Positions 8,067 through 17,955 are shown, counted from the stretch's first letter. The stretch: DNA of 64,000 nucleotides from Candidatus Endomicrobiellum neotermitis (GCA_031282355.1 JAITDW010000003.1:153708-217707); one strand, 5' to 3'. The notes: generated by a model from the sequence alone, not told the origin. Numbers and translations are program-made.

Positions 8067-10406
8067 ATGAAGAATTTTTCGATAAAATTACTCCTTTTTG
8101 TGATGGTAATACCAATGTTCTTTTTTATTTTTACTCCATGTTCAGCTTTATGTTATAACAGTTCGAATAATTTGAATATTAAGAATGTGGAAAATTTTAT
8201 AACTTCTAAAGAAAGTAGTAATATTATTTCTGAAGTTTTGATTATGGGATTAAAAAATGTAAAGATAGAGCATATACTATCAGTTGTGAACTTAAGAAAA
8301 GGTTCTTATTATTCTGACGATCTTGTTAAAAATGACGTTTATTCAATTCTTAAATTAGGGAGTTTTGACAACGTCAAGTTTAAATTTGACAATAATTCTG
8401 GAAAGCTTGTTTATATAGTTGTCGAGAAACCATATATAAAATCTGTTATCTTTAAAGGTAACTCTAAATTTTCAGATAAAAAACTAAAAAATTTGAGTGT
8501 TTTAAAAGAGAAAACATATTATGATATTTCAAAACTTGAAGGAACAAAAAGAAATATAGAAAAATTATATATAGATAGTGGTTATTTTGATTGTAAAGTT
8601 GAAGCTCATTCTGTGATTGATACTGATGTAAACAAAATAGTGATAACTTTTTTTATAACAGAAAATAATAAAATAGTTATCTGTGATATTGATATCAAAG
8701 GTTCTGTGTATTTTAGAAAAAATAAAATTCTTAAATTTATGAAAATGAGACCTAAAAAAATATTTAAAGAAGATATATATAAAAATGATTTAGAACTAAT
8801 AAAGAACTTATATATGAACAATGGTTTTATAGATTGCAATATTGTTTCATCAACTATGTATAATAATGATTCAAAAACAAAAATATCTCTGAAACTAAAT
8901 ATCATTGAAGGTATGAGGTACAAAATTGATTCTGTAACTTATAACGGGAATTTAGATGTTTCTGGAAAAGAAATTAAAAATGTAATTAAAATTAAAAAGG
9001 GACAAATTTTTAACCAAAATAAGGTTGTAGAAACAATAAAAAATATATCTAAGATCTACTCTGATAAGGGATATTTACATTCCGAAATCGTTCCGCTGTT
9101 CAATAAAGCATGTCATGATGGTAATATTAGTATAAATTTTCTAATCAAAGAGAATACAGTTACCTATGTAGGAAATATTTGTGTTGATGGACTTATTTTT
9201 ACGAAAGAAAAAGTTATAAAAAGAGAAATTCTTTTGAATTCAGGAGATGTTTTCTCTATTTCTAAATTGCATAAAAGTTTCGAACAAATTAATAATTTAG
9301 GATTTATTGAAAAAGTTGATCCTCAGTTTTTTCAAAAAACTAATAATATTGTAGATCTATTCTTCTCAATAACTGAAGGTAAATCTGGAATGTTTAATAT
9401 TGGCGTTGGTTACTCTTCAATTGATAAATTTATAGGATCACTTCAATTACGGCATTTAAATATGCTTGGACTAGGTCAAAAATTAGATTTTTTATGTGAG
9501 TTTGGATTAAAAAAACAAAATTATCAGATAGATTGGACGTATCCTTGGATTTTTGATAAAAACATAGATATTACTTTGAGTATATTCGATATTAACCAAC
9601 AGAAAGATCGTGATAAAAAAGATGATAATACAACAGGCGATGAACATAGAATTGGTGGTATTGCAAAAGCAAGTAATAGAATTAATAGTTATGTATCTTT
9701 GTTGCTTGCATATAAGTATGAACATATTAATTTTTCACGCACAAAATTAGAGATAGAAAAGATAAATGTGAATGATAATATTGTTGGTACCATATCTAGT
9801 ATTTCGCCAGGAATTGTATACGATTCAAGGGATTATATATTTAACCCTTCGAGAGGTAATAGACAATTTGTTGGAATAGAGATTGCAAGTAATTTATTGG
9901 GTGGTAGTGAAAATTTCATCAAGGGAGATATTGTGTCAACATGGTATTTTCATATTTTTTGGAAATTTGTGTTGAGAGTTAATTTTGAGGGAGGTATTGT
10001 TGGATCTTATGCTGATCAACATCATCTAATTGCCTCTGAGAAATTTTATTTAGGTGGAGTAGATAGTGTAAGGGGATATACGTATAAAACAGAAATTGGT
10101 CCTTCTTGTGGTGGCAAAGTCAAAGGATTAATTAATATTGAATATAAGTTTCCATTAATTTATAAAGAAAATAAAACAGTTATCCAAGGACTTATGTTTT
10201 ATGATGTAGGTGGAGTTTGGAAAAATTGTAATAGTGTGAAATTATCTTTGGGAACAGGATCGAAGAATTTACGATCTGGAGTTGGCTTTGGTATAAGGTT
10301 TTTAAATCCTTTATTTCCTTTAAGACTTGATTGGGGATATGGATTAAATCATAAAAAAGGTGAGCCGTTACATCAATTTTATTTTAATGTTGGGAATGTC
10401 TTTTAG
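8067..10406 (+). CDS. bamA: Outer membrane protein assembly factor BamA
   Basis: BamA inserts beta-barrel proteins into the outer membrane. The 779-residue protein begins with a signal peptide (residues 1-29: positive start, then a Leu/Phe/Met core). A series of POTRA domains spans about 55-430, with repeated patterns such as YIVVEKPYIKSVIFKGNSKF and MRYKIDSVTYNGNLDVSGKE. The C-terminal barrel runs from about 445 to 779, with GVGYSSIDKF, the family motif YLGGVDSVRGY and the terminal strand LHQFYFNVGNVF, ending in Phe as many outer-membrane barrels do. It lies between lolD and lpxD. Confidence 0.95.
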   Translation: MKNFSIKLLLFVMVIPMFFFIFTPCSALCYNSSNNLNIKNVENFITSKESSNIISEVLIMGLKNVKIEHILSVVNLRKGSYYSDDLVKNDVYSILKLGSFDNVKFKFDNNSGKLVYIVVEKPYIKSVIFKGNSKFSDKKLKNLSVLKEKTYYDISKLEGTKRNIEKLYIDSGYFDCKVEAHSVIDTDVNKIVITFFITENNKIVICDIDIKGSVYFRKNKILKFMKMRPKKIFKEDIYKNDLELIKNLYMNNGFIDCNIVSSTMYNNDSKTKISLKLNIIEGMRYKIDSVTYNGNLDVSGKEIKNVIKIKKGQIFNQNKVVETIKNISKIYSDKGYLHSEIVPLFNKACHDGNISINFLIKENTVTYVGNICVDGLIFTKEKVIKREILLNSGDVFSISKLHKSFEQINNLGFIEKVDPQFFQKTNNIVDLFFSITEGKSGMFNIGVGYSSIDKFIGSLQLRHLNMLGLGQKLDFLCEFGLKKQNYQIDWTYPWIFDKNIDITLSIFDINQQKDRDKKDDNTTGDEHRIGGIAKASNRINSYVSLLLAYKYEHINFSRTKLEIEKINVNDNIVGTISSISPGIVYDSRDYIFNPSRGNRQFVGIEIASNLLGGSENFIKGDIVSTWYFHIFWKFVLRVNFEGGIVGSYADQHHLIASEKFYLGGVDSVRGYTYKTEIGPSCGGKVKGLINIEYKFPLIYKENKTVIQGLMFYDVGGVWKNCNSVKLSLGTGSKNLRSGVGFGIRFLNPLFPLRLDWGYGLNHKKGEPLHQFYFNVGNVF

Positions 10407-10451
10407 GACTTATTACAACACATATTTTTACAAAGGAGTGTACATATAAAA

Positions 10452-11480
10452 ATGAGACTTACTTCATTGGAACTTGCAAAGATTGTTTCAGGTGAGCTTA
10501 TTGGTGATAGCAATATTATTTTAACAGGTGTGAATGGGCTTGCCAGTGCTAAAAAAGACGAAATTTCTTTTTTATGTAATTTAAAATATTTACCAGTAGC
10601 TTCAGAAACAAATGCAGGCGTTATTTTTGTTGCAAATGATATAAACATTTCACCACATCTTAAAAATAAAAATCTTATTAAAGTCCAAAATCCTAGATAC
10701 GCATACAGTATGGTACTTTCTATCATTGAAAAAGAAAAATTAGGATTAATAACAAAAAATATACATAAATCTGTCTCAATATCAGATAATGTTAAAATAG
10801 GTAAAAATGCTTATATAGGACAAAATGTTGTAATTGAAGCTGATACTAAAATAGGTAAAAATGCTAGAATATTTCCCAATGTTTATATAGGCAAAAATGT
10901 AAATATTGGAGACGATTGTCTTATATACCCCAATGTTGTTATAAGAGAGGATACTGTAATAGGTAATAAAATTATTATTCATCCAGGAGTAGTTATTGGA
11001 GGAGATGGCTTTGGGTTTATAACAATGAAAAATAATATATATAAAATGTCTCAAATAGGTAGAGTTGAGATAGGAGATGATGTAGAAATTGGATCAAATA
11101 CTACAATTGATAGAGCTACATTTGATGCCACAAGAATAGGAAGTGGTACAAAGATTGATAATCTTGTTCAAATTGGGCATAATGTTCAAATTGGTAAAAA
11201 TTGTATAATCGTTGCTCAAACAGGGTTGGCTGGATCAACTAATTTAGGAAATAATGTGATTATTGGAGGACAAACAGGCATTGCTGGACATTTAAAAATA
11301 GGTAACAATGTAGTTATAGCAAGTCAGTCTGGTGTTTCAAGAAACATAAAAGATAATGAACAAGTTGGTGGAAATCCTATAGCTCCGATAAATCAAAGTA
11401 TTAAAATAAGAACATTAATAAGAAAATTACCTGAAATATATAAAAATTTACGAAAAATGAAAAAAGAATTAAAAAAATAG
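10452..11480 (+). CDS. lpxD: UDP-3-O-acylglucosamine N-acyltransferase LpxD
   Basis: LpxD adds the second acyl chain, on the 2-amino group, in lipid A synthesis. An N-terminal uridine-binding domain (residues 1-100; ISFLCNLKYL, AGVIFVAND) precedes a left-handed beta helix of hexapeptide repeats (about 105-310; many [I/V]G..[A/V] units). The catalytic His is in DNLVQIGHNVQIG. A C-terminal helix (KLPEIYKNLRKMKKELKK) closes the trimer. Length 342 is typical. AAAGGAG at 10432-10438 precedes ATG 10452. lpxC follows after 12 bp. Confidence 0.95.
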   Translation: MRLTSLELAKIVSGELIGDSNIILTGVNGLASAKKDEISFLCNLKYLPVASETNAGVIFVANDINISPHLKNKNLIKVQNPRYAYSMVLSIIEKEKLGLITKNIHKSVSISDNVKIGKNAYIGQNVVIEADTKIGKNARIFPNVYIGKNVNIGDDCLIYPNVVIREDTVIGNKIIIHPGVVIGGDGFGFITMKNNIYKMSQIGRVEIGDDVEIGSNTTIDRATFDATRIGSGTKIDNLVQIGHNVQIGKNCIIVAQTGLAGSTNLGNNVIIGGQTGIAGHLKIGNNVVIASQSGVSRNIKDNEQVGGNPIAPINQSIKIRTLIRKLPEIYKNLRKMKKELKK

Positions 11481-11492
11481 GTAACAACCAAT

Positions 11493-12368
11493 ATGACAAT
11501 GCAAACAACTATTTTAAGAGAAGTTTGTACAAATGGCATAGGGCTTCATACAGGTAATAAAAGTAGTGTTACTTTTAAACCAGCACCCTGTGCTAATTAT
11601 GGTATTGAGTTTATTAGAACTGATTTACCTGGGAATCCTACAATCAAAGCTCTTTGGTCAAATACTATTATGGGGTCAGCTGTAAGAGGAACAATTATTG
11701 AAAAAAATAATGTGAAAATTTATACTATAGAACATATTATGTCGGCTTGTTTTGCTTTAGGTGTAGATAACTTAATTATAGAACTAAATAGTAGCGAACC
11801 TCCTATTTTAGATGGTAGTGCAAAAATGTTTACAGAGATCCTCATAAATGGAGGAGTAAAAAAGTTTGATACATTTAAGGAATATTATGTTCTTGAAGAA
11901 CCTGTATATTTTAAATCAGATAAAACTAAAATATATGCATATCCTTCTGAACAGCTCGAAATAAAATGTACCATAGAATTTGATCATCCTTTTTTAAAGT
12001 TTCAACGAATGGATTTTGAGAATTTAAGTAAAAATTTTTATCTGACAGAAATTGCTTCAGCAAGGACATTTTGTTTTGACTATGAAATAGAAACTTTGAG
12101 AAAGAAAGGACTTGCTTTAGGTGGATCTATGGATAATGCAATAGTTATAGCTTTAGATGGTATACATAATGAAGAACCTTTACGCTATGAAGATGAATTT
12201 GTAAGACATAAAATCCTTGATTTAATAGGTGATTTATATTTAGCTGGTAAATCTATAAAAGCTAAAATAATTGCTGATAAACCAGGACATAATAATAATA
12301 TAAATTTCTTAAGACAGTTCTTAAAAAAAGCCATTATTAAAAAAGATAAAACTGCGGAGGTTGCTTGA
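11493..12368 (+). CDS. lpxC: UDP-3-O-acyl-N-acetylglucosamine deacetylase LpxC
   Basis: LpxC catalyses the committed step of lipid A synthesis, removing the acetyl group from UDP-3-O-acyl-GlcNAc with a zinc ion. Zinc ligands are visible at H81 (EHIMSA), H239 and D243 (RHKILDLIGD); the catalytic His is H266 (KPGHNNN). NGIGLHTG and PILDGSA are further family motifs. Length is 291. The stop overlaps the fabZ start by 4 bp, so the two are translated together. In some phyla these genes are fused; here they are separate. Confidence 0.96.
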   Translation: MTMQTTILREVCTNGIGLHTGNKSSVTFKPAPCANYGIEFIRTDLPGNPTIKALWSNTIMGSAVRGTIIEKNNVKIYTIEHIMSACFALGVDNLIIELNSSEPPILDGSAKMFTEILINGGVKKFDTFKEYYVLEEPVYFKSDKTKIYAYPSEQLEIKCTIEFDHPFLKFQRMDFENLSKNFYLTEIASARTFCFDYEIETLRKKGLALGGSMDNAIVIALDGIHNEEPLRYEDEFVRHKILDLIGDLYLAGKSIKAKIIADKPGHNNNINFLRQFLKKAIIKKDKTAEVA

Positions 12369-12856
12369 TGGATGATAGTAGTAATACAGCAATTTTAGAA
12401 TCGATTGAAACAGAAAAAATATTAGAATTGGAAGAAATTTTAAACTACATTCCTCATAGGTATCCGTTTTTGATGATTGATAAGGTAAAAATAAATATTG
12501 CACATCCTTTAGAAGCTGTAGGGTATAAGTGTGTAAGTGGAAACGAAGGTTTTTTTTCAGGACATTTTCCAGAATTTCCTATAATGCCAGGTGTTCTAAT
12601 TATCGAAGCAATGGCACAAACGTCTTGTGTTATGTTTCTTTCAAAACCTGAATTTATAGGGTATTTGGCATACTTTATGTCTATAGATAAAGCAAAATTT
12701 CGTAAACCTGTGAAGCCTGGAGATGTACTTGAGCTTAAAGTTAGAGTTATAAAAGACAGTGGTAAACGTGGAAAAATGAAAGGTGAAGCCTATGTTAGTG
12801 GAAAGTTAGTTGCAGAAGCTGAATTTATGTTTATTATAAAGAAATTTAAAATATAA
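12365..12856 (+). CDS. fabZ: 3-hydroxyacyl-ACP dehydratase FabZ
   Basis: FabZ dehydrates 3-hydroxyacyl-ACP in fatty acid elongation and competes with LpxA/LpxD for the same substrate pool. The hot-dog fold signature is clear: HRYPFLMIDKV, then GHFPEFPIMPGVLIIEAMAQ with catalytic His 67 and Glu 81. Length 163 includes an N-terminal stretch of about 20 acidic residues before the fold. CGGAGGTTG at 12354-12362 is a good ribosome site for ATG 12365. Overlap with lpxC is the conserved lpx/fab arrangement. Confidence 0.95.
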   Translation: MMDDSSNTAILESIETEKILELEEILNYIPHRYPFLMIDKVKINIAHPLEAVGYKCVSGNEGFFSGHFPEFPIMPGVLIIEAMAQTSCVMFLSKPEFIGYLAYFMSIDKAKFRKPVKPGDVLELKVRVIKDSGKRGKMKGEAYVSGKLVAEAEFMFIIKKFKI

Positions 12857-13046
12857 AGAGAGTTTATTTTTAAAGGAGCATCATCAGTAATGATTTTTAA
12901 ATTCAATAGTAAAATAAACAAAAAATGAGTATAATTTATATGTATAACTTAAATTTTATCATGTTATTATTGTGGTTTATTTTAATTGAGAATAATATTA
13001 AATATTAGTAATATATATGTATGATTAATAGGGATAATAAAAATAT

Positions 13047-13826
13047 ATGGTAATACACAATACAGCTATAATTGATAGTAGCGCAGTTATTGAGGAAAAT
13101 GTTGAAATAGGTCCTTATACAGTTATAGGTCCTCAAAGTATTATAAAAAAAGGAACAAGAGTTCATGGTCATGTAGTTATAGAATATGCTGATATAGGTA
13201 ATAATTGCGAGATATTTAATTTTGCGTCTATAGGAAAATGCCCACAAGATATGAAGTATCGTGGTGAGAAAACAAAAATAGTTATCGGTGAAGGTACTAC
13301 TATTAGAGAGTGTGTCACTTTAAATAGAGGAACTATAGCATGTGGTCAAACAGTTATAGGTAAAAATTGCTTACTTATGTCGTGTGCTCACATAGCTCAT
13401 GATTGTTTTATTGGAAATAATGTAATAGTAGGGTATTCGACTGGTGTCGCAGGGCATGTTAAGATAGGATCAGATGCAATCTTGAGTTCGAGTATAGGAA
13501 TACATCAATTTTGTAGAATTGGTGAATCTGTAATGATAGGTGCTGGGTCGATGGTTAGTATGGATATTGTTCCTTATGTAATGGTACAAGGTGATAGAGC
13601 AGCTCTTGTTGGATTGAATATCGTTGGACTTAAAAGAAAGAAATTAGAATTTTTTGAAATTGAAAATATAAAAAAAGCATATAAAATATTGTTTATGTCA
13701 AGATTAACATTAGAAAAAGCTATTGCAGAACTTGAGAAATCGTTAATGTCATCGCATTATGTTGAAAACATAGTAATCTTTGCTAAGGCTTCACAAAGGG
13801 GAATAATGAGGCCAAGACGACTATAA
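13047..13826 (+). CDS. lpxA: UDP-N-acetylglucosamine O-acyltransferase LpxA family
   Basis: LpxA transfers a 3-hydroxyacyl chain to position 3 of the UDP-sugar. A left-handed beta helix of hexapeptide repeats covers residues 5-190, with catalytic His 118 in CAHIAHDC. HQFCRIG, VPYVMVQGD and VGLNIVGLKRKKL are family markers, followed by a C-terminal helical region. Length 259 is standard. Because GnnA/GnnB-like genes lie downstream, the real substrate may be the 3-amino sugar and the bond formed an amide (inference). AGGGAT at 13030-13035 precedes ATG 13047. A 190-bp AT-rich spacer separates it from fabZ. Confidence 0.94.
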   Translation: MVIHNTAIIDSSAVIEENVEIGPYTVIGPQSIIKKGTRVHGHVVIEYADIGNNCEIFNFASIGKCPQDMKYRGEKTKIVIGEGTTIRECVTLNRGTIACGQTVIGKNCLLMSCAHIAHDCFIGNNVIVGYSTGVAGHVKIGSDAILSSSIGIHQFCRIGESVMIGAGSMVSMDIVPYVMVQGDRAALVGLNIVGLKRKKLEFFEIENIKKAYKILFMSRLTLEKAIAELEKSLMSSHYVENIVIFAKASQRGIMRPRRL

Positions 13827-13872
13827 TAATAAAGATATTAGTAATAAATTCCCGTAGAGAGTATGTTTGAAA

Positions 13873-14673
13873 ATGCAAAATATAGGTCTTATAGCAGGAA
13901 ATAATAGGTTTCCATTTTTAGTTGCAGAAGAAATAAGGAAAAATGGGGATAGAATAATTTGTGTTGCGTTAAAAGAAGAAGCAGATCCTGCATTAGAAAA
14001 AATATGTGACAAAATTTATTGGATTTCAGTTGGAAGATTTCAAAAAATTATAAATGTTTTAAAAAGTGAAGATGTGAGAATTGCCATAATGGCTGGGCAA
14101 GTAAAACATATTAGAATTTACTCTGCAATAAGTATGGATTGGTGCGCAATAAAAATTATGAGTAGTTTAGTGAATAAAAAAGCGGACACGATTTTAAACG
14201 CTGTTGCAAATGAATTTAAAAAAAATGGAATACATTTAATTCCATCACATTCATATTTAAAACATTTACTTGCAGAAAATGGATTATTATCTGGATTAAA
14301 ACTTTCTTCAGATGAAGAAAGGGATGTTGAGTTCGGATATGAAATAGCAAAAGTTGTAGCTGGTGTTGATATTGGACAAACAGTTGTAGTAAAAGATAGA
14401 TCTGTTCTTGCTGTTGAATCCGTTGAGGGTACAGACGAATGTATTAAACGTGCGTATCAACTTGGTGGAGAAAATTCAATAGTCATTAAAGTTGCAAAGC
14501 CAAACCAAGATTTTAGATTTGATATCCCAGTTATAGGTATTAACACAATCAATGTACTTAAAGAAAATAAGATTCGTGCAATGGCTATAGAAGCTGGTGT
14601 TACATTAATTTTAGATAAAAACGATACTATAATTAAGGCAAAACAGGAAAAAGTGACTATAATTGCAGTTTAA
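13873..14673 (+). CDS. lpxI: UDP-2,3-diacylglucosamine pyrophosphatase LpxI
   Basis: LpxI hydrolyses UDP-2,3-diacylglucosamine to lipid X plus UMP, replacing LpxH in many non-enteric bacteria. The N-terminal domain begins IGLIAGNNRFPFLVAEE and contains IMAGQVKHI. The C-terminal domain has the conserved DIGQTVVVKDRSVLAVE, EGTDECIKRA and DFRFDIPVIG. Length is about 266. Starts TTG 13867 and ATG 13873 are both possible; GAGAG at 13857-13861 fits either. The position between lpxA and lpxB supports the call. Confidence 0.92.
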   Translation: MQNIGLIAGNNRFPFLVAEEIRKNGDRIICVALKEEADPALEKICDKIYWISVGRFQKIINVLKSEDVRIAIMAGQVKHIRIYSAISMDWCAIKIMSSLVNKKADTILNAVANEFKKNGIHLIPSHSYLKHLLAENGLLSGLKLSSDEERDVEFGYEIAKVVAGVDIGQTVVVKDRSVLAVESVEGTDECIKRAYQLGGENSIVIKVAKPNQDFRFDIPVIGINTINVLKENKIRAMAIEAGVTLILDKNDTIIKAKQEKVTIIAV

Positions 14674-14792
14674 TTATAAATAGTATTGTTGTATAAAACG
14701 AATATTTGTAAAATATGTAAAATATTTAGTTTTATATTTTTATAATGCGTTTTCGTTGAAATATTCTTCGAAACATAAGGAAAAAGATACTA

Positions 14793-15896
14793 ATGATAAA
14801 TTTAGTTAATCCTGTTATTGGACTAAAAGAAAAACTGTTAACTAGAGAAGTTTTAAATTCAAAACTTCTTGCAAGTGGTAAGTATGTTTCACAGTTTGAA
14901 CAATCTTTTGCAAAATATTCTGAAGCAAAATTTGGAATAGCTAATTCAAACGGAACAGTAGCTCTTCACACAGCTCTTTTGATGTGTGGTGTTGGGTATG
15001 GTGATAAAGTTGCTACAACTCCTTTTTCATTTGTAGCAACTTCAAATTCAATTCTTTTTTGTAGGGCAACACCTATTTTTATTGATATTGATCCAAAAAC
15101 ATTTAATATCAATCCAGATAAGCTTGAAATAGCATTAAAAAGAGAAAAAAATATTAAAGCTGTTTTAATTGTTCATTTATACGGATTACCATGTAATATG
15201 GATATGATTCTTGAGTTAAAGAAAAAATATGGGTTTAAACTTATTGAAGATGCTTGTCAGGCTCATGGAGCTAAATTTAATAATAAAAAAGTAGGATCGT
15301 TTGGAGATGCGGCTGCTTTTTCTTTTTATGCTACAAAAAATATGACTACTGGTGAAGGTGGTATCACTCTTACAAACAATGTAAAGGCCAATAAATATGG
15401 AAGACAAATTATAAATCATGGAAAGAAACTTGGAACACATTCAAAATGCGTAATTTTAGGATATAATTATAGGCTTACAAATATAGCTGCAGCATTAGGT
15501 ATAGCTCAGCTTGAACAACTTGAGAGTTGGATTAAAAAAAGAATTAAATGTGCAGAAAAATATAATAATAATTTTAAAAACTTAAATTTTTTACGAATAC
15601 CTTATGTTCCGGAAAAATGTAGACATGTTTTTCATCAGTACACAATAAGAGTGTTAATTAAAGAAAGAGAAAATTTTATCAAGTATCTATTAAATAATGG
15701 AATAGAGAGTCGTGTCTATTATGATACTGTCTTGTATAAAGAACCGTTATATAAACAACTTGGTTATAAATCTGGACTGTGTATTGAAGCTGAAAAAGCT
15801 GCTAATGAAGTTCTTTCACTCCCAGTACATCCATCTCTTTCTAAAGCTAATATAGATAGAATAATCGAAGTTGTGAAGGGTTATAAACATACATGA
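14793..15896 (+). CDS. gnnB: DegT/DnrJ/EryC1/StrS-family sugar aminotransferase, probably GnnB
   Basis: This PLP-dependent sugar-nucleotide aminotransferase has 367 residues. The PLP pocket is visible: IEDACQAHGA (D153, Q156) and the Schiff-base Lys K182 in YATKNMTTGEGG. The N-terminal half has SGKYVSQFEQSFAKY and ANSNGTVALHTAL, typical of the family. Sequence alone does not fix the substrate. With a Gfo/Idh/MocA oxidoreductase overlapping it, and lpxA, lpxI and lpxB around it, the best reading is GnnB, which aminates the 3-keto form of UDP-GlcNAc. TATAAT at 14741-14746 may be a local -10 but lacks a clear -35. The family is certain; the GnnB assignment is inference. Confidence 0.8.
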   Translation: MINLVNPVIGLKEKLLTREVLNSKLLASGKYVSQFEQSFAKYSEAKFGIANSNGTVALHTALLMCGVGYGDKVATTPFSFVATSNSILFCRATPIFIDIDPKTFNINPDKLEIALKREKNIKAVLIVHLYGLPCNMDMILELKKKYGFKLIEDACQAHGAKFNNKKVGSFGDAAAFSFYATKNMTTGEGGITLTNNVKANKYGRQIINHGKKLGTHSKCVILGYNYRLTNIAAALGIAQLEQLESWIKKRIKCAEKYNNNFKNLNFLRIPYVPEKCRHVFHQYTIRVLIKERENFIKYLLNNGIESRVYYDTVLYKEPLYKQLGYKSGLCIEAEKAANEVLSLPVHPSLSKANIDRIIEVVKGYKHT

Positions 15897-16831
15897 GTAT
15901 ACGAACTGCTGTTATAGGAGTGGGCGCTTTAGGGCAGCATCATGCAAGAATCTTAAAACAACATTGTAATTCTATACTTAAGTTTGTAGTTGATATAGAT
16001 GAGAAAAGAGCTAAAACGATTGCAAAACTAAACAGGACAGAATATTTGACAGATTTCAATAAACTTGTTGGGAATATTGATGCTGCAGTTATTGCAACTC
16101 CAACTCAATACCATTATAGAGTAGCAAAGCAACTTTTATGTGCTGGTGTACATTGTCTTGTTGAAAAACCATTCACTTTGAGTATTATTGAAGCTGAAGA
16201 GCTTATAAAAATATCCAAAAATAAGAATTTAATTTTACAGATAGGCCATGTTGAGAGATTTAATCCCGCTGTGATTGTCGCATCATCGTTTATAAATAAC
16301 CCTAAATTTATTGAAATTAATAGACTTGGGTCTTATGATTGTTCAAGGACAAATAATGTTGGTGTAGTTCTAGACCTAATGATACATGATTTAGATATTT
16401 TATCTTTTTTTTTAAGAAGTAAAGTTACTTTTTTTGAAGCTCATGGAGCAAAAGTATTTTCAGATACTGAGGATATTGCAAAGGTTAGATTAAAATATAC
16501 GAATGGTTGTATAGCAGATGTTTCTGCTAGCAGAATTTCGATAGAAAAATATAGAAAAATAAGAATCTTTCAACCTGATAGTTATATTTCTATAGATTAT
16601 GCTAAAAAAAGTCTTAAAGTTTATAAAAAAAGAAACACAAATAAAAGGATAACATCTTTCCGTGATATAAGTTTTGAAAATCCTAAATTACCATCAAATG
16701 AACCGCTTTTTTATGAGCTTGATAATTTTATAAACAGCGTTATTAAAGGTAAGAAACCTTATGTATCAGGTGAACAAGGGAAAAATTCTGTAGAATTAGC
16801 GCTTAATATATTGCAAAATATGGTGTTTTAA
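15893..16831 (+). CDS. gnnA: Gfo/Idh/MocA-family oxidoreductase, probably GnnA
   Basis: This NAD(P)-dependent sugar oxidoreductase has a Rossmann motif GVGALGQHHA at residues 9-18, and the family Glu-Lys-Pro at 91-93 (VEKPFTLS). A conserved IGHVERFNPA follows, and LMIHDLDIL contains the catalytic-region His. Length is 312. It overlaps the aminotransferase gene by 4 bp (ATGA), showing translational coupling, and ends 1 bp before lpxB. GnnA oxidises the 3-OH of UDP-GlcNAc so that GnnB can install an amine; I infer that role from the lipid A gene context. Another sugar substrate remains possible. Confidence 0.78.
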   Translation: MSIRTAVIGVGALGQHHARILKQHCNSILKFVVDIDEKRAKTIAKLNRTEYLTDFNKLVGNIDAAVIATPTQYHYRVAKQLLCAGVHCLVEKPFTLSIIEAEELIKISKNKNLILQIGHVERFNPAVIVASSFINNPKFIEINRLGSYDCSRTNNVGVVLDLMIHDLDILSFFLRSKVTFFEAHGAKVFSDTEDIAKVRLKYTNGCIADVSASRISIEKYRKIRIFQPDSYISIDYAKKSLKVYKKRNTNKRITSFRDISFENPKLPSNEPLFYELDNFINSVIKGKKPYVSGEQGKNSVELALNILQNMVF

Positions 16832-16832
16832 A

Positions 16833-17912
16833 ATGACTGCTAATAATAGAATTTTTATTTCTGTCGGTGACATTTCAGGTGAGATACATGCTTGTAATCT
16901 TGTTAAGGAAATAAAAAAAATTAATCCTTTGTGTCATATTTGTGCAGTTGGTGGAAATGATTTGAAATTGATTGTTGATGAATTTTTTGAAAATATAGTT
17001 GATATGGGTGTTTTTGGTTTTTTATCTCTAAAGCAATTTTTTTATTTAAAAAAAGTTCTTAGTAAACTTAAACGTTATTTCACTGAAAAGCCGCCAGATA
17101 AAATTATACTTATAGATTATTATGGATTTCATATATTTGTTGCAAAATTTGCTAAAAAACTTAAAATCCCAGTATATTACTATATAAGTCCTCAAGTTTG
17201 GGCATCACGTAGTGGAAGAGTAAAGAAACTTGGCAAAGTTGTAAAGAAAATGCTTCTAATTTTACCTTTTGAAGATAAATTATATAAATATCACAAAATT
17301 GATGCTGTTTTTGTTGGTAACCCTTTGATAGATATAATTCCAAGAAAACATAATTTTAATATAAACAGTCAACCTGTTATAGGATTATTTCCGGGTAGTC
17401 GTGAAAATATAGTAAAACGTCATATACCAGTACTATTCAAAACTGCTAAAATACTTAAAAAAGAAATAAATGCAAAATTTATAATGTTTGTTGTTAAAAA
17501 CAATTTTAATATAGACATACCTGAATATATAAAACTTGAAACTTCTAAAAATCTTGCAAAAAGAATGTCTATAGATTTTGCAATTTGTCCTTCAGGTACA
17601 GTAAGTTTAGAGAATGCTTTAATGGGAATTCCAATGACTGTTATCTATAAATTATCGTATTTAAATTATTTTATTATAAGACTTATTATAAAAACAAAGT
17701 ATATAACGATCATAAATATCTTAAGTGCTAAAAAAATTATCCCAGAACTTATACAATTTAATGCAAATCCTAAAAAAATAGCACACTCTGTACTAGATCA
17801 ATTGAACTCTAAAAATTACATGCTAAAAGCTAAAGAATTAATTGCTTTCAGAAAGCAATTAGGAACCCCAGGTGTAAGCAAACGAACAGCTCAAATTATT
17901 CTAAGAGATTGA
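16833..17912 (+). CDS. lpxB: Lipid-A-disaccharide synthase LpxB
   Basis: LpxB is the GT19 glycosyltransferase that joins lipid X to UDP-2,3-diacylglucosamine. The N-terminal ISVGDISGEIHACNLVKEI, the central YYISPQVWASRSGR and LILPFE, then LFPGSRENIVKRH and CPSGTVSLENALMGIPMTVIYK are the family blocks. Length 359 is slightly shorter than the enteric enzyme but complete. It follows the gnnA-like gene by 1 bp and closes the lipid A run. The next gene is convergent, 43 bp away. Confidence 0.94.
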   Translation: MTANNRIFISVGDISGEIHACNLVKEIKKINPLCHICAVGGNDLKLIVDEFFENIVDMGVFGFLSLKQFFYLKKVLSKLKRYFTEKPPDKIILIDYYGFHIFVAKFAKKLKIPVYYYISPQVWASRSGRVKKLGKVVKKMLLILPFEDKLYKYHKIDAVFVGNPLIDIIPRKHNFNINSQPVIGLFPGSRENIVKRHIPVLFKTAKILKKEINAKFIMFVVKNNFNIDIPEYIKLETSKNLAKRMSIDFAICPSGTVSLENALMGIPMTVIYKLSYLNYFIIRLIIKTKYITIINILSAKKIIPELIQFNANPKKIAHSVLDQLNSKNYMLKAKELIAFRKQLGTPGVSKRTAQIILRD

Positions 17913-17955
17913 AATAAATTTTTATTGCTGTTTTATTATCAATATATCTCTATAT

